From contig JADJQU010000003.1 of the NCBI GenBank assembly GCA_016712565.1, positions 620,001-684,000 on the forward strand: a stretch of DNA of 64,000 nucleotides, written 5' to 3'. Below are positions 26,279 to 36,335 of this stretch, piece after piece. This DNA is from Planctomycetota bacterium. Lineage in GTDB: Bacteria > Planctomycetota > UBA1135 > GCA-002686595. Each line of letters begins with the position of its first letter. Within the stretch, counting starts at the first letter, position 1. The notes under the pieces were generated by a model. That model was not told where the DNA came from, did no database searches, and saw only the letters and a list, made by a program, of their open reading frames with translations. A program made the position numbers and the translations under genes.

Positions 26279-27219
26279 CACGCGCCGGCCCCGCTGGCCA
26301 CGCCCGTGCCGCCGGCGACTGGAGCGACGGGCGGCGTGCCCGCTTCCGCGGGTGCGCGTTCGGGTTCCAGGGTCACCAGGGTTCCCGCGCCCTGGGTGGT
26401 GTACAGCTCCACCAGCAGTGCCTCGGGATCGCCGCCCGCCACCACGTGCACGCGCTGCACGCCGCCCTCCAGGGCGATGCGCATGGCCTTGGCCTTGACC
26501 TTCATGCCGCCCTGCAGCGCGCCGGTGGATTCCATGCGCGCGAGGTCCGCCAGGGTCAGCGCCGACACGAGGGAGTTGGGCTCGTTCACGTCCCGCAGGA
26601 TGCCGGCCGCACCCGTGGCGAGCACCAGCTTGCGGGCCCCCATGGCCACGGCGATCGAGGCGGCCGCGAGATCGGCGTTGACGTTGAGGAACCCGCCGCG
26701 GCCGTCGCCCGCGGGCGGCGCCACCACCGGCACGAAGCCCTTGTCGAGCAGCGCGTTCAGCAGCGCGGGATTGGCGGGCTCGAGGTCGCCGACCTCGCCG
26801 AAGTCCACCACGCCCTCGCTGGTGATCAACGGCTTGCGCCGCAAGGCCTCCAGCACGCCGGCGCTGGCGCCGCACAGGCCCACGGCGGGAGCGCCCTCGG
26901 AGGTGAGCACCGAGGCGAGCTCGCAGTTGAGCTCGCCGATCGTCGCCATGCGCAGGGCGCGCAAGCCCACGGGGCTGGTCACTCGGCGGCCGTCCACCAT
27001 GCGCGGTTCCTCGCCCAGCAGGCGCTGGACCGCGTCGGTCTGGGGACCTCCGCCGTGCACCAGCACCACGCGCGCCCCGAGCGACTGCAGGATCGAGACC
27101 TGGCGCGCGAACTGCCGCACGTTGGCGGGCCGCGCCAGGGCGTTGCCGCCCACCTTGATGACCATGGTGGCGCCGCGGTGCAGGCGAATGTGGGGTGCGG
27201 CCTTGAACAGGTCGATCAT
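26278..27219 (-). CDS. argB: acetylglutamate kinase
   Basis: Second step: phosphorylates N-acylglutamate at the gamma-carboxyl with ATP. 313 residues. VIKVGGNAL (20-28) with Lys22, VLVHGGGPQTD (52-62) and the IGELNCEL / GGFLNVNADLAAASIAVAMGARKLV strands are the kinase core. GGMKVKAKA (near 240) is the conserved ATP-site glycine/lysine element. The family's LTDVxGVL motif reads ATGAAGIL here, a drift seen in divergent members. The C-terminal ~30 residues are a Pro/Ala-rich tail. The ATG overlaps the upstream carbamoyltransferase stop (ATGA). It belongs to the acyl pathway; which acyl group is unknown. Confidence 0.93.
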   Translation of the reverse strand: MIDLFKAAPHIRLHRGATMVIKVGGNALARPANVRQFARQVSILQSLGARVVLVHGGGPQTDAVQRLLGEEPRMVDGRRVTSPVGLRALRMATIGELNCELASVLTSEGAPAVGLCGASAGVLEALRRKPLITSEGVVDFGEVGDLEPANPALLNALLDKGFVPVVAPPAGDGRGGFLNVNADLAAASIAVAMGARKLVLATGAAGILRDVNEPNSLVSALTLADLARMESTGALQGGMKVKAKAMRIALEGGVQRVHVVAGGDPEALLVELYTTQGAGTLVTLEPERAPAEAGTPPVAPVAGGTGVASGAGA

Positions 27220-28306
27220 CGTTTCATCTCCATGGCGGAACTAGGGTCGCGGATCGGACGCCCGGGGGACTTCTCCCTCCCGGCCGTGCTTGCTGGACTT
27301 TCCGGCCTGCCGGCGCCGGACAGCACCGCCTCGAGCAGCGCCGTCTGTGCGTGAAGCCGATTCTCGGCCTGGTCGATCACGACGGAGGCCTGGCTGTCGA
27401 TCACCTCGTCGGCCACGACCACGTTGCGTCGGACCGGCAGGCAGTGCATGAACCGGGCATCGGGGCGCGCGCGCGCCATCCAGGTGCTGTCGACGCACCA
27501 GGAGCGAAAGGGCCCGCGGGCGCCGGCTTCGGCCGCCGCGTCGCCGTAGTGGGCGAGGCTGCCCCAGGACTTGGCGTAGATCACCTGCGCGCCGTCCAGA
27601 CAGCCGCGGTCGTCGCTCTCGACCACCGAGCCGCCGGAGCGAGCGGCCAGGGCGCGCGCCTCCTCCATCACGTCCTGGGCGAGTTCGAAGCCGCGTGGCC
27701 GGTGCACGACCACCTCCATGCCGCGCTGGGCGGCCATGGTCAGGGTCGAGTTGGGCACGGCCTGGGGCAGGGCCTTGGGGTGCCAGGCCCAGGTGAGCAC
27801 GAACTTCGCGCGCTTGTGCACGCCCAGCATGTCCAACGTGGACCAATCCGCCAGGGCCTGGCAGGGATGCCAGCGCGAGCTCTCCATGTTGATCACCGGC
27901 ACGCCGGCGAAGCGTCGAAAACCCGCGAGCATCGGGTCGCGTTCGTCCTCGGCGCGGTTTTGCCCCTTGGGAAAGGCGCGCACGGCGAGCACGTCCACGA
28001 AGCGGCCCAGCACGGCCGCCGCCTCGCGCACGTGTTCGGCGTTGGCGCCGTCCATGACCGCGCCCTCCTCGGTCTCGATGCCCCACACGCCGCCCGCGCC
28101 GGCCTGGAGTTGCACCAGGTCGAGGCCCAGGAGCCCCGCGGCGCGCTGGAACGACGCCTGGGTGCGCAGCGAGGGCGAAAAGAACAGCAGGCCCAGGGCG
28201 CGGCCGTCGAAGCGCTGGGGCTGTGCCCCGGCGCGGAGCGCGAGGGCGCGCGCCGCCAGTGCCTCGACCGCGGCCGTGGGCAGCTCACCCAGGTGGTAGA
28301 GACCGT

Positions 28307-28310
<4 letters not shown>
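27216..28310 (-). CDS. argF': N-acetyl/N-succinylornithine carbamoyltransferase
   Basis: 364 residues from TTG 28310, which overlaps the argD stop as TTGA, the same coupling style as its neighbours. Transfers carbamoyl from carbamoyl phosphate to acylated ornithine. Family marks: phosphate loop SPSLRT (about 43-48; ordinary ornithine carbamoyltransferases have STRT), VMDGANAEHVREAAAVLG, AVRAFP, SSRWHPCQALADW, and MHCLPVRRN. The AVRAFP/MDG-EH elements are those of the Xanthomonas N-acetyl and Bacteroides N-succinyl enzymes, not of plain ArgF. The residue before EH (Glu in the acetyl type, Pro in the succinyl type, as I recall them) is Ala here, so the acyl group stays open. Confidence 0.87.
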
Positions 28311-29559
<1,249 letters not shown>

Positions 29560-29560
<1 letters not shown>

Positions 29561-30705
29561 CAGCAGACTCCCAGTCCCGAACGGGACAATCCCCAGGTCT
29601 CCGGAACACCGAGCATCAAGTTCAGGCACTGCAGCCCCTGACCCGCGCCGCCCTTGACCAGGTTGTCGAGGGTCAGCGCGACCGTGAGCACGCTGTCGCG
29701 CACCGAGACCGCCAGGCACGCGCGGTTGGAACCCGCCACGCGCCGGATGTCCGGCACGGCGCCCGAGCGAGCGTCGAGCAGCTCGACGAAGGGCTCGCCC
29801 GCGTACGCTTCGGCATAGATCGAGCGCACCACGTCGACCTCCACGCGGCGCGACAAAGGCAGCGCGGCGGTCAGATGGATGCCGCGCGCGAAGGGCCCCG
29901 AGTGGGCCACCAGGTGCAGCCGGGCCTCCTGGCCGCGCAGGGCCAGGGCCTGGGCCAGCTCCGCCTCGTGGCGGTGGCCGTCCAGGGAATAGGCCCACAG
30001 GTTCCCGTGGCGGAACGGATGGTGCGTGCCCGGCTTGGGCGCGTTGCCGCTGCCGCTGGATCCGGTGATTCCATGCAGGATCCAGGGCGCATCCGAGTCC
30101 AGCAGGCCGGCGTAGGCGGCGGGCAGCGTGGCGAGCTGGATCGCCGTGGCGAAGCAGCCCGGCGCCGCGCAGCGGGTGGCGCGGGCAATGGCCTCGCGGT
30201 GGTACTCCGGAAGGCCGTAGGCGAAGCGCTGGGCCTCGGCGAAGTCGGCGTGGGGCTCGCCGTAGGCGGAGGCGTAGAGCTTGGGATCGCGCAGGCGATA
30301 GTCCGCCGCCAGGTCCACGACGACCACGCGTTGGGCGTCGGCCGCGAGCTCCTCCCGCAAGTGGCTCCACAGCCGCGGAGACTCTCCGTGGGGCAGGGCC
30401 AGCACCACCGCGGGCCGCTCGCCCGCGGCGAGCGACTCTCGCAGCAGCTCCAGGGCCTCCTCCGACGAGGCCGTCTTCTGCACCCCGTCGGGCCCGCTGG
30501 CCAGATGGGGCTGGGATTCGCAGAGGGGCGCGCCGCTGCGGGCGACGGCGGCGCGCAGGCGCAGCGCGGGGTGCATTTCGCACAGGCGCAGGAATTCGCC
30601 CGCGAGCATGCCGCCGCCGCCCCATAGGAACAGCGGCGTCGCGGTGGCGGAGCGCGGCTCGGCGACGGCGGGGCGCGCGGAAAGAGTGTGGGTCGTGCCC
30701 TTCAT
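29560..30705 (-). CDS. argC: N-acetyl-gamma-glutamyl-phosphate reductase
   Basis: Third step: NADPH-dependent reduction of N-acylglutamyl phosphate to the semialdehyde. 381 residues. The active-site Cys is in AAPGCFATAIQL (Cys184), with HGITGSSGSG (211-220) and DLAADYRL (131-138) typical of the family; catalytic His is in HLVAHSGPFARGI (His268). The nucleotide-binding start reads LFLWGGGGMLAGEFLRL, a variant of GxxGxxG. The first ~22 residues are extra. The ATG at 30705 overlaps the stop of the P-loop NTPase gene (ATGA). Confidence 0.94.
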
Positions 30706-31778
30706 GCCCCCACCTCCTGGCGCGGAAGGCGCCTGGCGCGCTCGATGTGCGGCAGCAGGGCCTCGGTCAGCCGATGGCCGTCGCGCAGGGCGTTCCAGGC
30801 CGCGACGCCGAGCTTCTCGGTGCAAAAGCGCATGCCCACGGCGGAGTCGGTCACGCGCCCCGAGATCGCCGCCACCGTCATGCCGTAGCGCTCCGTCAGC
30901 AGTCGCTGGCCGCCCCAGGCCCCCACCGGGTCCTGGGCGCACAGCACCGTGGCCGTGATCGCACCCGAGAGGCCCGGATCCGAGAGCAGCGAGTGCACGC
31001 CGTAGGTGCCCAGGAGACCGTCGCCCATCTCCAGCACGATCACGTCGGGCTCCGCCTCGGCCAGGTGGCTCACCAGCGAATGGGCGGCCGCCAGGGCCGT
31101 GGACTCGTGGGTCGTCACCACGCCGAAGTCGGTGAAGATCGCCGTGGTGTCCGCGCCGCAGTCGGCCATCTGCAGCACGTCGCGCCGCAGAGACACACCG
31201 GTCAGCTTGCCCGCGCCGATGGTCAGGCCGCGGCGCGAGAGTTCGCCGATGATCACCGAGGCCGCGGTGGTCTTGCCCGCGTCCATGCAGGTGCCCACCA
31301 GGGCCACGATCGGCGGCAGATCCGAGGCCAAGGGCACCGTGGGCAGGGCCGCGCGCTCGATGTTCGCGGGCACGCCGAAGCGCGTGCCGAGGTAGGGGAA
31401 TTCCAGCACGGAACCCAGCACCTCGATCTTGAACGGCTCGCCGAGTCCCGGCACGGCCTCGGCGCCGATGCCGATCACGCCGCCGATGTTGAGCAACTGC
31501 AGCTGGTCGCCCACCGCCACCTGCTCGGGCACGCGGCCGGAATAGCCGTACAGCGCGTCGCGATGGCCCAGGGCGCCCGCGATCACGTCGCCCGGGTGCA
31601 GGGTCACCATGCGGCCGTGCACGTCCTCCAGGGTGTTGTAGGAGGTCTTGGCGTTGAGCACGCGCGCCGCCACGACGGTGCCCGCGCGCGCGGGAATCTC
31701 GTCGCCCAGCACGGCATTCTTGTTCAGGCCCAGGCGCAGCGTCACCGAGGCGATTTTGTCCAGTTGAACGCGTCTCAT
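30702..31778 (-). CDS. DUF1611-like P-loop NTPase inside the arginine operon
   Basis: 358 residues. The N-terminal half (1-150) is beta-rich with phrases such as HPGDVIAGALGHRDALYGYSG and LNIGGVIGIGAE. The C-terminal half is a P-loop domain: VGTCMDAGKTTAA (161-173), DVIVLEMGDGLLGTYGVHSLL (245-265), and ATVLCAQDP (276-284). The pattern parallels DUF1611 proteins (GTDCxxGKxTTA, vEGQGSLxHP, LCHDP). I recall that one DUF1611 protein, DgcN, N-acetylates D-glutamate. Here the gene is coupled by ATGA overlaps to argG and argC, in an operon lacking any ArgA, ArgJ or GNAT. It could therefore supply or control the first acylation. This is a hypothesis; the family call itself needs a profile search, and a dethiobiotin-synthetase/MobB-like role is the alternative. 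Confidence 0.65.
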   Translation of the reverse strand: MRRVQLDKIASVTLRLGLNKNAVLGDEIPARAGTVVAARVLNAKTSYNTLEDVHGRMVTLHPGDVIAGALGHRDALYGYSGRVPEQVAVGDQLQLLNIGGVIGIGAEAVPGLGEPFKIEVLGSVLEFPYLGTRFGVPANIERAALPTVPLASDLPPIVALVGTCMDAGKTTAASVIIGELSRRGLTIGAGKLTGVSLRRDVLQMADCGADTTAIFTDFGVVTTHESTALAAAHSLVSHLAEAEPDVIVLEMGDGLLGTYGVHSLLSDPGLSGAITATVLCAQDPVGAWGGQRLLTERYGMTVAAISGRVTDSAVGMRFCTEKLGVAAWNALRDGHRLTEALLPHIERARRLPRQEVGA

Positions 31779-32995
31779 TGCAGCACCTCCCGGGAAACGG
31801 CCACTTTGGCGGCGGTCTCGCCCGCACGACGGTGCAGGCGCGCAGGTTCGGCCAGCACGCGGGCCAGGCCCACGGCCCCCGAAGCATCCGAGCCGGTGGC
31901 CGGGCGCTCGCCGTAGCGGGCGTCGCTGGCGGCCAGCAGGCTGTAGTCCGAGCGCACGCCCTCGACGAGGATCGCGCGCCCCGCGAGGCGCACGCAGGCC
32001 GAGCCGCTGACGCGCGACTGACTGGAGGCGAAGAAGGCCTCCAGGTCGCGCTGGAACGGGTCGTGGAACAGGCCCTGGTGCAGGCGGCGGCCGTAGATGT
32101 CGCCCAGGTGGTCCTTCCAGAAGCGCTGGTCCTCGGTCAGCACCAGTTTTTCCAGCTCGCGGTGCGCGTCCAGCAGGATCTCCGCCGCCGGCGCCTCGAA
32201 GGCGATGCGGCCCTTGATGCCGAGCACGGTGTCCCCCAGGTGGTAGCCGCGGCCCACGCCCAGACGGCCGCCCTCGAGGTTCAAGCGCTCGATCAGCTCC
32301 ACCGGCGACAGGCGCCGGCCGTCGAGGGCCACGGGGACGCCGCGCTCGAAATCGATCCACAGGCGCGCGTCGCCGCCGCCCCCCTGGGTCCACTGCCAGG
32401 CGCTCTCGGGCAGCGCCTCCGAGCTGCCGGACATCTCGCCCCCGCCGATGGTGAGCCCCCACAGGCCGGCGTTGACGGAGTAGCGGCCGCCCGCCGGAGG
32501 CACCGGCAGGCCGTGCTTCGAGAGCCAGGCGCGCTGGGCGTCGCGGCTGGGCGCCAGGTCGCGCACGGGCGCCAGCACCTTGAGGCCCGGAGCGATGGTC
32601 GAAAGCGCGGCCTCGAAGCGCACCTGGTCGTTGCCCGCCGCGGTGCAGCCGTGGGCCACGGCGTCGAAGGCGCCCGCCAGGCCTTCGCGGGCGAGCAGTT
32701 CCGCCTGCAGGCCGCGCTCGGCCCCCACCGACAACGGATAGACGCCGCCGCGGCGCACGTTGGCGGCCACCAGCCAGCGCAGCACGCGCTCGAACATCTC
32801 CGCGCGCGCGTCCACGAAGCGGTGTTCCACGGCGCCCAGGGCCTTGGCCCGCGAGGCGAGCGACTCCTTCTCCGCCGCGCTGAAACCGCCGCAGTCCACC
32901 GTCAGGGCCGTGACCTCGCACCCCTGCTCGCGGATCAGCCACGCGACGAGGTAGGAAGTGTCGAGTCCACCGGAATAGGCGAGCAATACGCGCAT
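31775..32995 (-). CDS. argG: argininosuccinate synthase
   Basis: ATP-dependent condensation of citrulline with aspartate. 406 residues. PP-loop AYSGGLDTS (6-14), HGCTAAGNDQVRFE (115-128), and LWGLTIGGGEMSGSSEALPESAWQWT (178-203). Two deviations: the usual TGKGNDQVR reads TAAGNDQVR, and the usual YSxDxNLWxRSxE reads YSVNAGLWGLTIGGGEM. The second variant resembles the Bacteroidetes-type ArgG, as I remember it, in line with the acyl-ornithine carbamoyltransferase of this operon. The C-terminal domain ends with SDYSLLAASDARYGE as in the family. The ATG at 32995 follows argR by 41 nt; the stop overlaps the NTPase start (ATGA). Confidence 0.93.
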   Translation of the reverse strand: MRVLLAYSGGLDTSYLVAWLIREQGCEVTALTVDCGGFSAAEKESLASRAKALGAVEHRFVDARAEMFERVLRWLVAANVRRGGVYPLSVGAERGLQAELLAREGLAGAFDAVAHGCTAAGNDQVRFEAALSTIAPGLKVLAPVRDLAPSRDAQRAWLSKHGLPVPPAGGRYSVNAGLWGLTIGGGEMSGSSEALPESAWQWTQGGGGDARLWIDFERGVPVALDGRRLSPVELIERLNLEGGRLGVGRGYHLGDTVLGIKGRIAFEAPAAEILLDAHRELEKLVLTEDQRFWKDHLGDIYGRRLHQGLFHDPFQRDLEAFFASSQSRVSGSACVRLAGRAILVEGVRSDYSLLAASDARYGERPATGSDASGAVGLARVLAEPARLHRRAGETAAKVAVSREVLQ

Positions 32996-33036
32996 CGGAT
33001 TTTTCCCCGTGTGCCGGAAGGCCGTGGGTCTTGGGG

Positions 33037-33465
33037 TCAGGAAAGCAGGGAAGCCACGCGGGCGCGGACGCGCCGCGCCGCCGCGAGGGACGAAGTGGCG
33101 ACGAGCACCGTGTCGTCGCCCGCGATCGTGCCGGTGACGCCGGGAAGGTCCTCGGACTCGATCGCGCGGGCGACCGCCGAGGCGGCGCCGGGCTCGGTCC
33201 GCACCAGCGTGAAGTGCGTGGCCGGGGCATGGCCGCGCACCAGGGAGCGCAGGGCGTCGAGCGGCGTCACGCGCTCCTCGGGCACCATGGTGTAGACCCC
33301 GTCCTGCTTGGCGGCCTTGAGGGCCCGCAGGTCCCGCGAGAGCGCGGGCTGCGAGGCCTGGATGCCGCGCCGGACGAGGGCTGCGTGCAGCTCCGACTGG
33401 CTCTGGAACTGACCGCGTTCGATCAGCTCGCGCAGGGCGCTGCGGCGTTCGGTGGTGGCTTGCAT
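33037..33465 (-). CDS. argR: arginine repressor ArgR
   Basis: 142 residues, the standard length. The N-terminal winged helix contains the recognition helix SQPALSRDLRAL (38-49). The C-terminal domain carries GTIAGDDTVLVA (112-123), the arginine-binding/hexamerisation motif (GTIAGDDT). Being first in the arginine operon, it probably represses its own transcription when arginine binds, with ARG boxes at the promoter. An A/T-rich stretch GAATAAAAATC (33521-33511 on this strand) lies just upstream of the -35, in the right place for an operator half-site. The ATG at 33465 gives MQATTERRSALRELI, a normal ArgR start. Confidence 0.93.
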   Translation of the reverse strand: MQATTERRSALRELIERGQFQSQSELHAALVRRGIQASQPALSRDLRALKAAKQDGVYTMVPEERVTPLDALRSLVRGHAPATHFTLVRTEPGAASAVARAIESEDLPGVTGTIAGDDTVLVATSSLAAARRVRARVASLLS

Positions 33466-33477
33466 GGAGGAGCAGGA

Positions 33478-33505
33478 AGAATAGATAGTCGCCGGAATAC
33501 TGCAA
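33478..33505 (-). promoter_or_regulatory. arginine operon promoter candidate
   Basis: TTGCAG (33505-33500), 16-nt spacer, TATTCT (33483-33478), 13 nt before the argR ATG. The AT-rich run 33511-33521 upstream could be an ArgR operator half; no full 18-bp ARG box was confirmed. Confidence 0.6.
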
Positions 33506-33648
33506 GGGTGGATTTTTATTCTCCCGCCCGCGGGGAACCTGAAACTCCATTCGGCCCGGGCCCGGGCAAGCTCGGGCCAACGAGGGGGCAAGAACCGGCC
33601 AAGGTCCGCGGGAGCGGCCGGCCCGTGGGCCGCGGGCGTGCCAGGGAG

Positions 33649-33654
33649 TAGGCT
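33649..33654 (+). promoter_or_regulatory. -10-like element before the phospholipase D gene
   Basis: TAGGCT six nt before the GTG start, matching the short-leader pattern of this window; no clear -35 at 17 nt. Confidence 0.25.
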
Positions 33655-33660
33655 CTCCGC

Positions 33661-34986
33661 GTGCCCACCCCCACCGTGCTCTCCCGTTGCGGCCCGGACC
33701 TTCCCCGAAGACTCCGCCGAAGACTCCGCCGAAGACTCCGCCGGGGCCTCGCCCTGCTCCCCTGCCTGGCGGCCCCGCTCTTCTCCCTCCAGGGCACCGG
33801 GGTTCCGCACCCCGCCTCCCAGGAGGCCACCCCGCGGACTCCAGCGCTCGAGCTGGTGGAGACCGCGCCCGTGGAGACCGTGCTCGATCACCCGGGGATC
33901 CGCAACGCCGACCAAGTCTGGCTGGAGATGATCGGCGGCGCGCGGAAGAGCCTCGACTTCGGCCAGTTCTACGTCAGCTCAGAGCCCACCGGCCGCCTCG
34001 AGCCCGTGCTCGCCGCCCTGGAGAGCGCGGGGGGCCGCGGAGTCCGGATCCGCTTCCTGCTCGACAAGCAGTTCACCGCCACCTACCCCGAGGATTTGGC
34101 GCGCCTCAAGCGCGTGCAGGGCCTCGAGCTGCGGGTGCTCGACCTCTCCGCCACGACCCGCGGCGTGCTGCACGCCAAGTACTTCGTGGTCGACGGCGAG
34201 GAGCTCTACCTGGGCAGCCAGAACTTCGACTGGCGCTCCCTGGAGCACATCCAGGAGCTCGGCGTGCGCGTGGTGGCGCCGGAGATCGCCCGGGCGGTGA
34301 ACGACGTCTTCGCCTTCGATTGGACCCTGGCCGCGAACCCCGGCGGGGGACTCAAACCCGAACCGCCCGCGCGGCCCTACGCCTTCCCCGCAAGCTTCGG
34401 CTCGGGCGCCGCCCTCGTGCGCGCCAGCCTGACCGTGGCCCCCGAGCCGTTCCTCTGCGACCCCGCCACCTTCGAGCTGCCGAAGCTCGTGGAGCTGATC
34501 GACAGCGCCCGAAAAACCCTGCGCGTGCAGGTGATGACCTACAAGACCCTGGGCCGCGACAAGGTCTACTTCGACGAGCTGGACGCCGCCCTGCGCCGCG
34601 CGGCGGCCCGCGGAGTCAAGGTGGAGCTCCTGTGCGCGGACTGGTCCAAGCGCAAGGGCACCATCGAGGGCCTGCAGAGCCTGGAGCCCCTGGACAACGT
34701 CGAAGTGCGCCTCACCACCCTGCCCCAGTGGTCGGGCGGCTACATCCCCTTCGCCCGCGTGTGCCACGCCAAGTACCTGGTGGTCGACGGCGCGCGCGGC
34801 TGGATCGGGACGAGCAACTGGGAACGCGACTACTTCATGTCGAGCCGCAACCTCGGCCTGGTCGTCGAGGGCGCGCCCATCGCCGCGGAACTGGAACAGT
34901 TCTTCGCCAGCACCTGGAACTCCCCCTACGCGGCGCCGGTCGATCCGGGCGCGAAGTATGAGGCGCCGAAGTTCGGCGACAAGTAG
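33661..34986 (+). CDS. phospholipase D-like protein (PLD3/4-type, two HKD motifs)
   Basis: 441 residues from GTG 33661. The N-terminus is very basic (RRLRRRLRRRLRR, made by a triplicated 12-bp unit) followed by a hydrophobic stretch (GLALLPCLAAPLFSLQG), so it is a signal peptide or membrane anchor; the stretch of arginines also looks like a Tat-type or anchor n-region. HKD 1: HAKYFVVDGEELYLGSQNFD, with His171, Lys173 and Asp178. HKD 2: HAKYLVVDGARGWIGTSNWE, with His369, Lys371 and Asp376. SQN and TSNWE are the PLD3/4 and vaccinia K4-like variants. Members cleave phosphodiesters in lipids or single-stranded DNA. Extracytoplasmic location likely. Confidence 0.87.
   Translation: MPTPTVLSRCGPDLPRRLRRRLRRRLRRGLALLPCLAAPLFSLQGTGVPHPASQEATPRTPALELVETAPVETVLDHPGIRNADQVWLEMIGGARKSLDFGQFYVSSEPTGRLEPVLAALESAGGRGVRIRFLLDKQFTATYPEDLARLKRVQGLELRVLDLSATTRGVLHAKYFVVDGEELYLGSQNFDWRSLEHIQELGVRVVAPEIARAVNDVFAFDWTLAANPGGGLKPEPPARPYAFPASFGSGAALVRASLTVAPEPFLCDPATFELPKLVELIDSARKTLRVQVMTYKTLGRDKVYFDELDAALRRAAARGVKVELLCADWSKRKGTIEGLQSLEPLDNVEVRLTTLPQWSGGYIPFARVCHAKYLVVDGARGWIGTSNWERDYFMSSRNLGLVVEGAPIAAELEQFFASTWNSPYAAPVDPGAKYEAPKFGDK
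33706..33741. repeat. 12-bp unit repeated three times
   Basis: CGAAGACTCCGC three times exactly, encoding the basic n-region of the PLD-like protein (RRL RRR repeats). Confidence 0.9.
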
Positions 34987-36256
34987 TCGGGCCGGCGCCC
35001 CCGCGGACGCGGCGCGGAAGCTCCTGGAGCGCCTGCTTGGCGCCCGCTCCCGCGATCGTTCCCCGGGAGCGCGCGAACTCGTTGCCTTCCGCCCCGGCGA
35101 CGACCCGGCCTATCTTGCGCTGCTGGCCCGGAGCGCCGAGCGCCTCGAGGCCCTGTCACGCTTCGGCCGGCCCCTGGGATCCGTGGCCGTGTTTCCGCCC
35201 TGGAGCGCGGCGCGACCTGAGCGCGAACAGGCCGAGGAGTTCCTCCTGCGGCGTTGGCGCGGGGCCCGCCCGATCGTGCTGCGGGGCTGGGCCTCGAGCC
35301 TGCTGAAGGACCGGAGCGGTTCCCTGGCGAAGCTGGAGCGGACGCTCTCCAAGCTGCGCCGTCCTGGGACCCTGGGGCGCCTGCTGGCCGAGATGGGGAT
35401 CGAGGCGGAAGCCGTGGCAGCTCTCGACGACCCCGAGCGGGACCTGGAGAAGTTCCGCCTGCCGGGTCCCGAGGGCCTGTGGATCAAGTCGGCCACGCTG
35501 ACCTCGCCCGCGAGCAACGAATCGGGGCGCATTCGCTTCTCGTTCGGCGCCGAGGGGGACGACGATGCCTCCAGCGACGAGGCGCGGCACCGGGCCGTGG
35601 CCCGCCTGGCCCGGCGCGCGCTTCCCGTGGCGGACGCCCTGGCCCGCTCCCGTCGCCACCTGAGGCGGCTGGAGCGCCTGTGCGGCGGACCAGTGCTGCT
35701 GACCCAGCACATCGCCTATTGGAATGCGCCCCAGGGCGGCGCGTTGCTGCACCACGATTCGTTCGCCGAGCCCGCCCGCACGCGGCAGCGCGGCGTGTGC
35801 TACGTGCAGCTCTCGGGGGCCACCCTGTGGCTCGCGCTTTCCAGCGCCGACCTTGCGCGGCACGTGCGCGCGGTGCTCGCGGCCCTGGCCCGTGGCGAAG
35901 CGCCCTGGATCGCCGAGGAGCACTTCGACGGCCCGCGGGCCCTGAAGCGGCTGCAAGTCCGCGCCCGGGACTCGGCCTGGCTCGGGGCCCAGCTCGCCTC
36001 CAGTGGCTGCGGGGAGTTCGCGCGCCTGGTCAACTACTCGCCCGAGTTCCTGGGACTGGCCCTCGACGCGGGCCACGGCGCCCTACTGGCCCCCGGCGAC
36101 GCCATCCTGCTCCCCAACCACGGTCTTTCGCGCACCTGCCTGCACGCCGTCTGGTGCGCTGGAAACGCACCGGGGGCGGCGTTGTCGATGGCGATCCGGC
36201 GCTCTCCTCTTGGCCGTCCTCGGGCCAAGCTCCCGGCCCATCGCGAACAGCCCTAG
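34958..36256 (+). CDS. JmjC/cupin-like protein, probable Fe(II) dioxygenase fold
   Basis: 432 residues. The C-terminal part contains LTQHIAYWNAPQGGALLHHDSFAEPART and, after a 130-residue insert, LAPGDAILLPNHGLSRTCLHAVWCAGN. His265/266-x-Asp267 and His396 form the HxD...H iron triad expected for JmjC/cupin-like 2-oxoglutarate oxygenases (as in FIH or ribosomal oxygenases, seen also in Planctomycetes). The first ~250 residues are helical and unrecognised. No signal peptide. ATG 34958 lies 29 nt inside the end of the PLD gene; a later start is possible but the overlap is small. The target is unknown. Confidence 0.58.
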   Translation: MRRRSSATSSRAGAPADAARKLLERLLGARSRDRSPGARELVAFRPGDDPAYLALLARSAERLEALSRFGRPLGSVAVFPPWSAARPEREQAEEFLLRRWRGARPIVLRGWASSLLKDRSGSLAKLERTLSKLRRPGTLGRLLAEMGIEAEAVAALDDPERDLEKFRLPGPEGLWIKSATLTSPASNESGRIRFSFGAEGDDDASSDEARHRAVARLARRALPVADALARSRRHLRRLERLCGGPVLLTQHIAYWNAPQGGALLHHDSFAEPARTRQRGVCYVQLSGATLWLALSSADLARHVRAVLAALARGEAPWIAEEHFDGPRALKRLQVRARDSAWLGAQLASSGCGEFARLVNYSPEFLGLALDAGHGALLAPGDAILLPNHGLSRTCLHAVWCAGNAPGAALSMAIRRSPLGRPRAKLPAHREQP

Positions 36257-36335
36257 CTGATCGGGCACTTCTCCCATGCGACCTCGTGCGACGCAAGTGG
36301 GACTGTGTTGACTGCGGCTCGGGGCCTTCGAGGCA

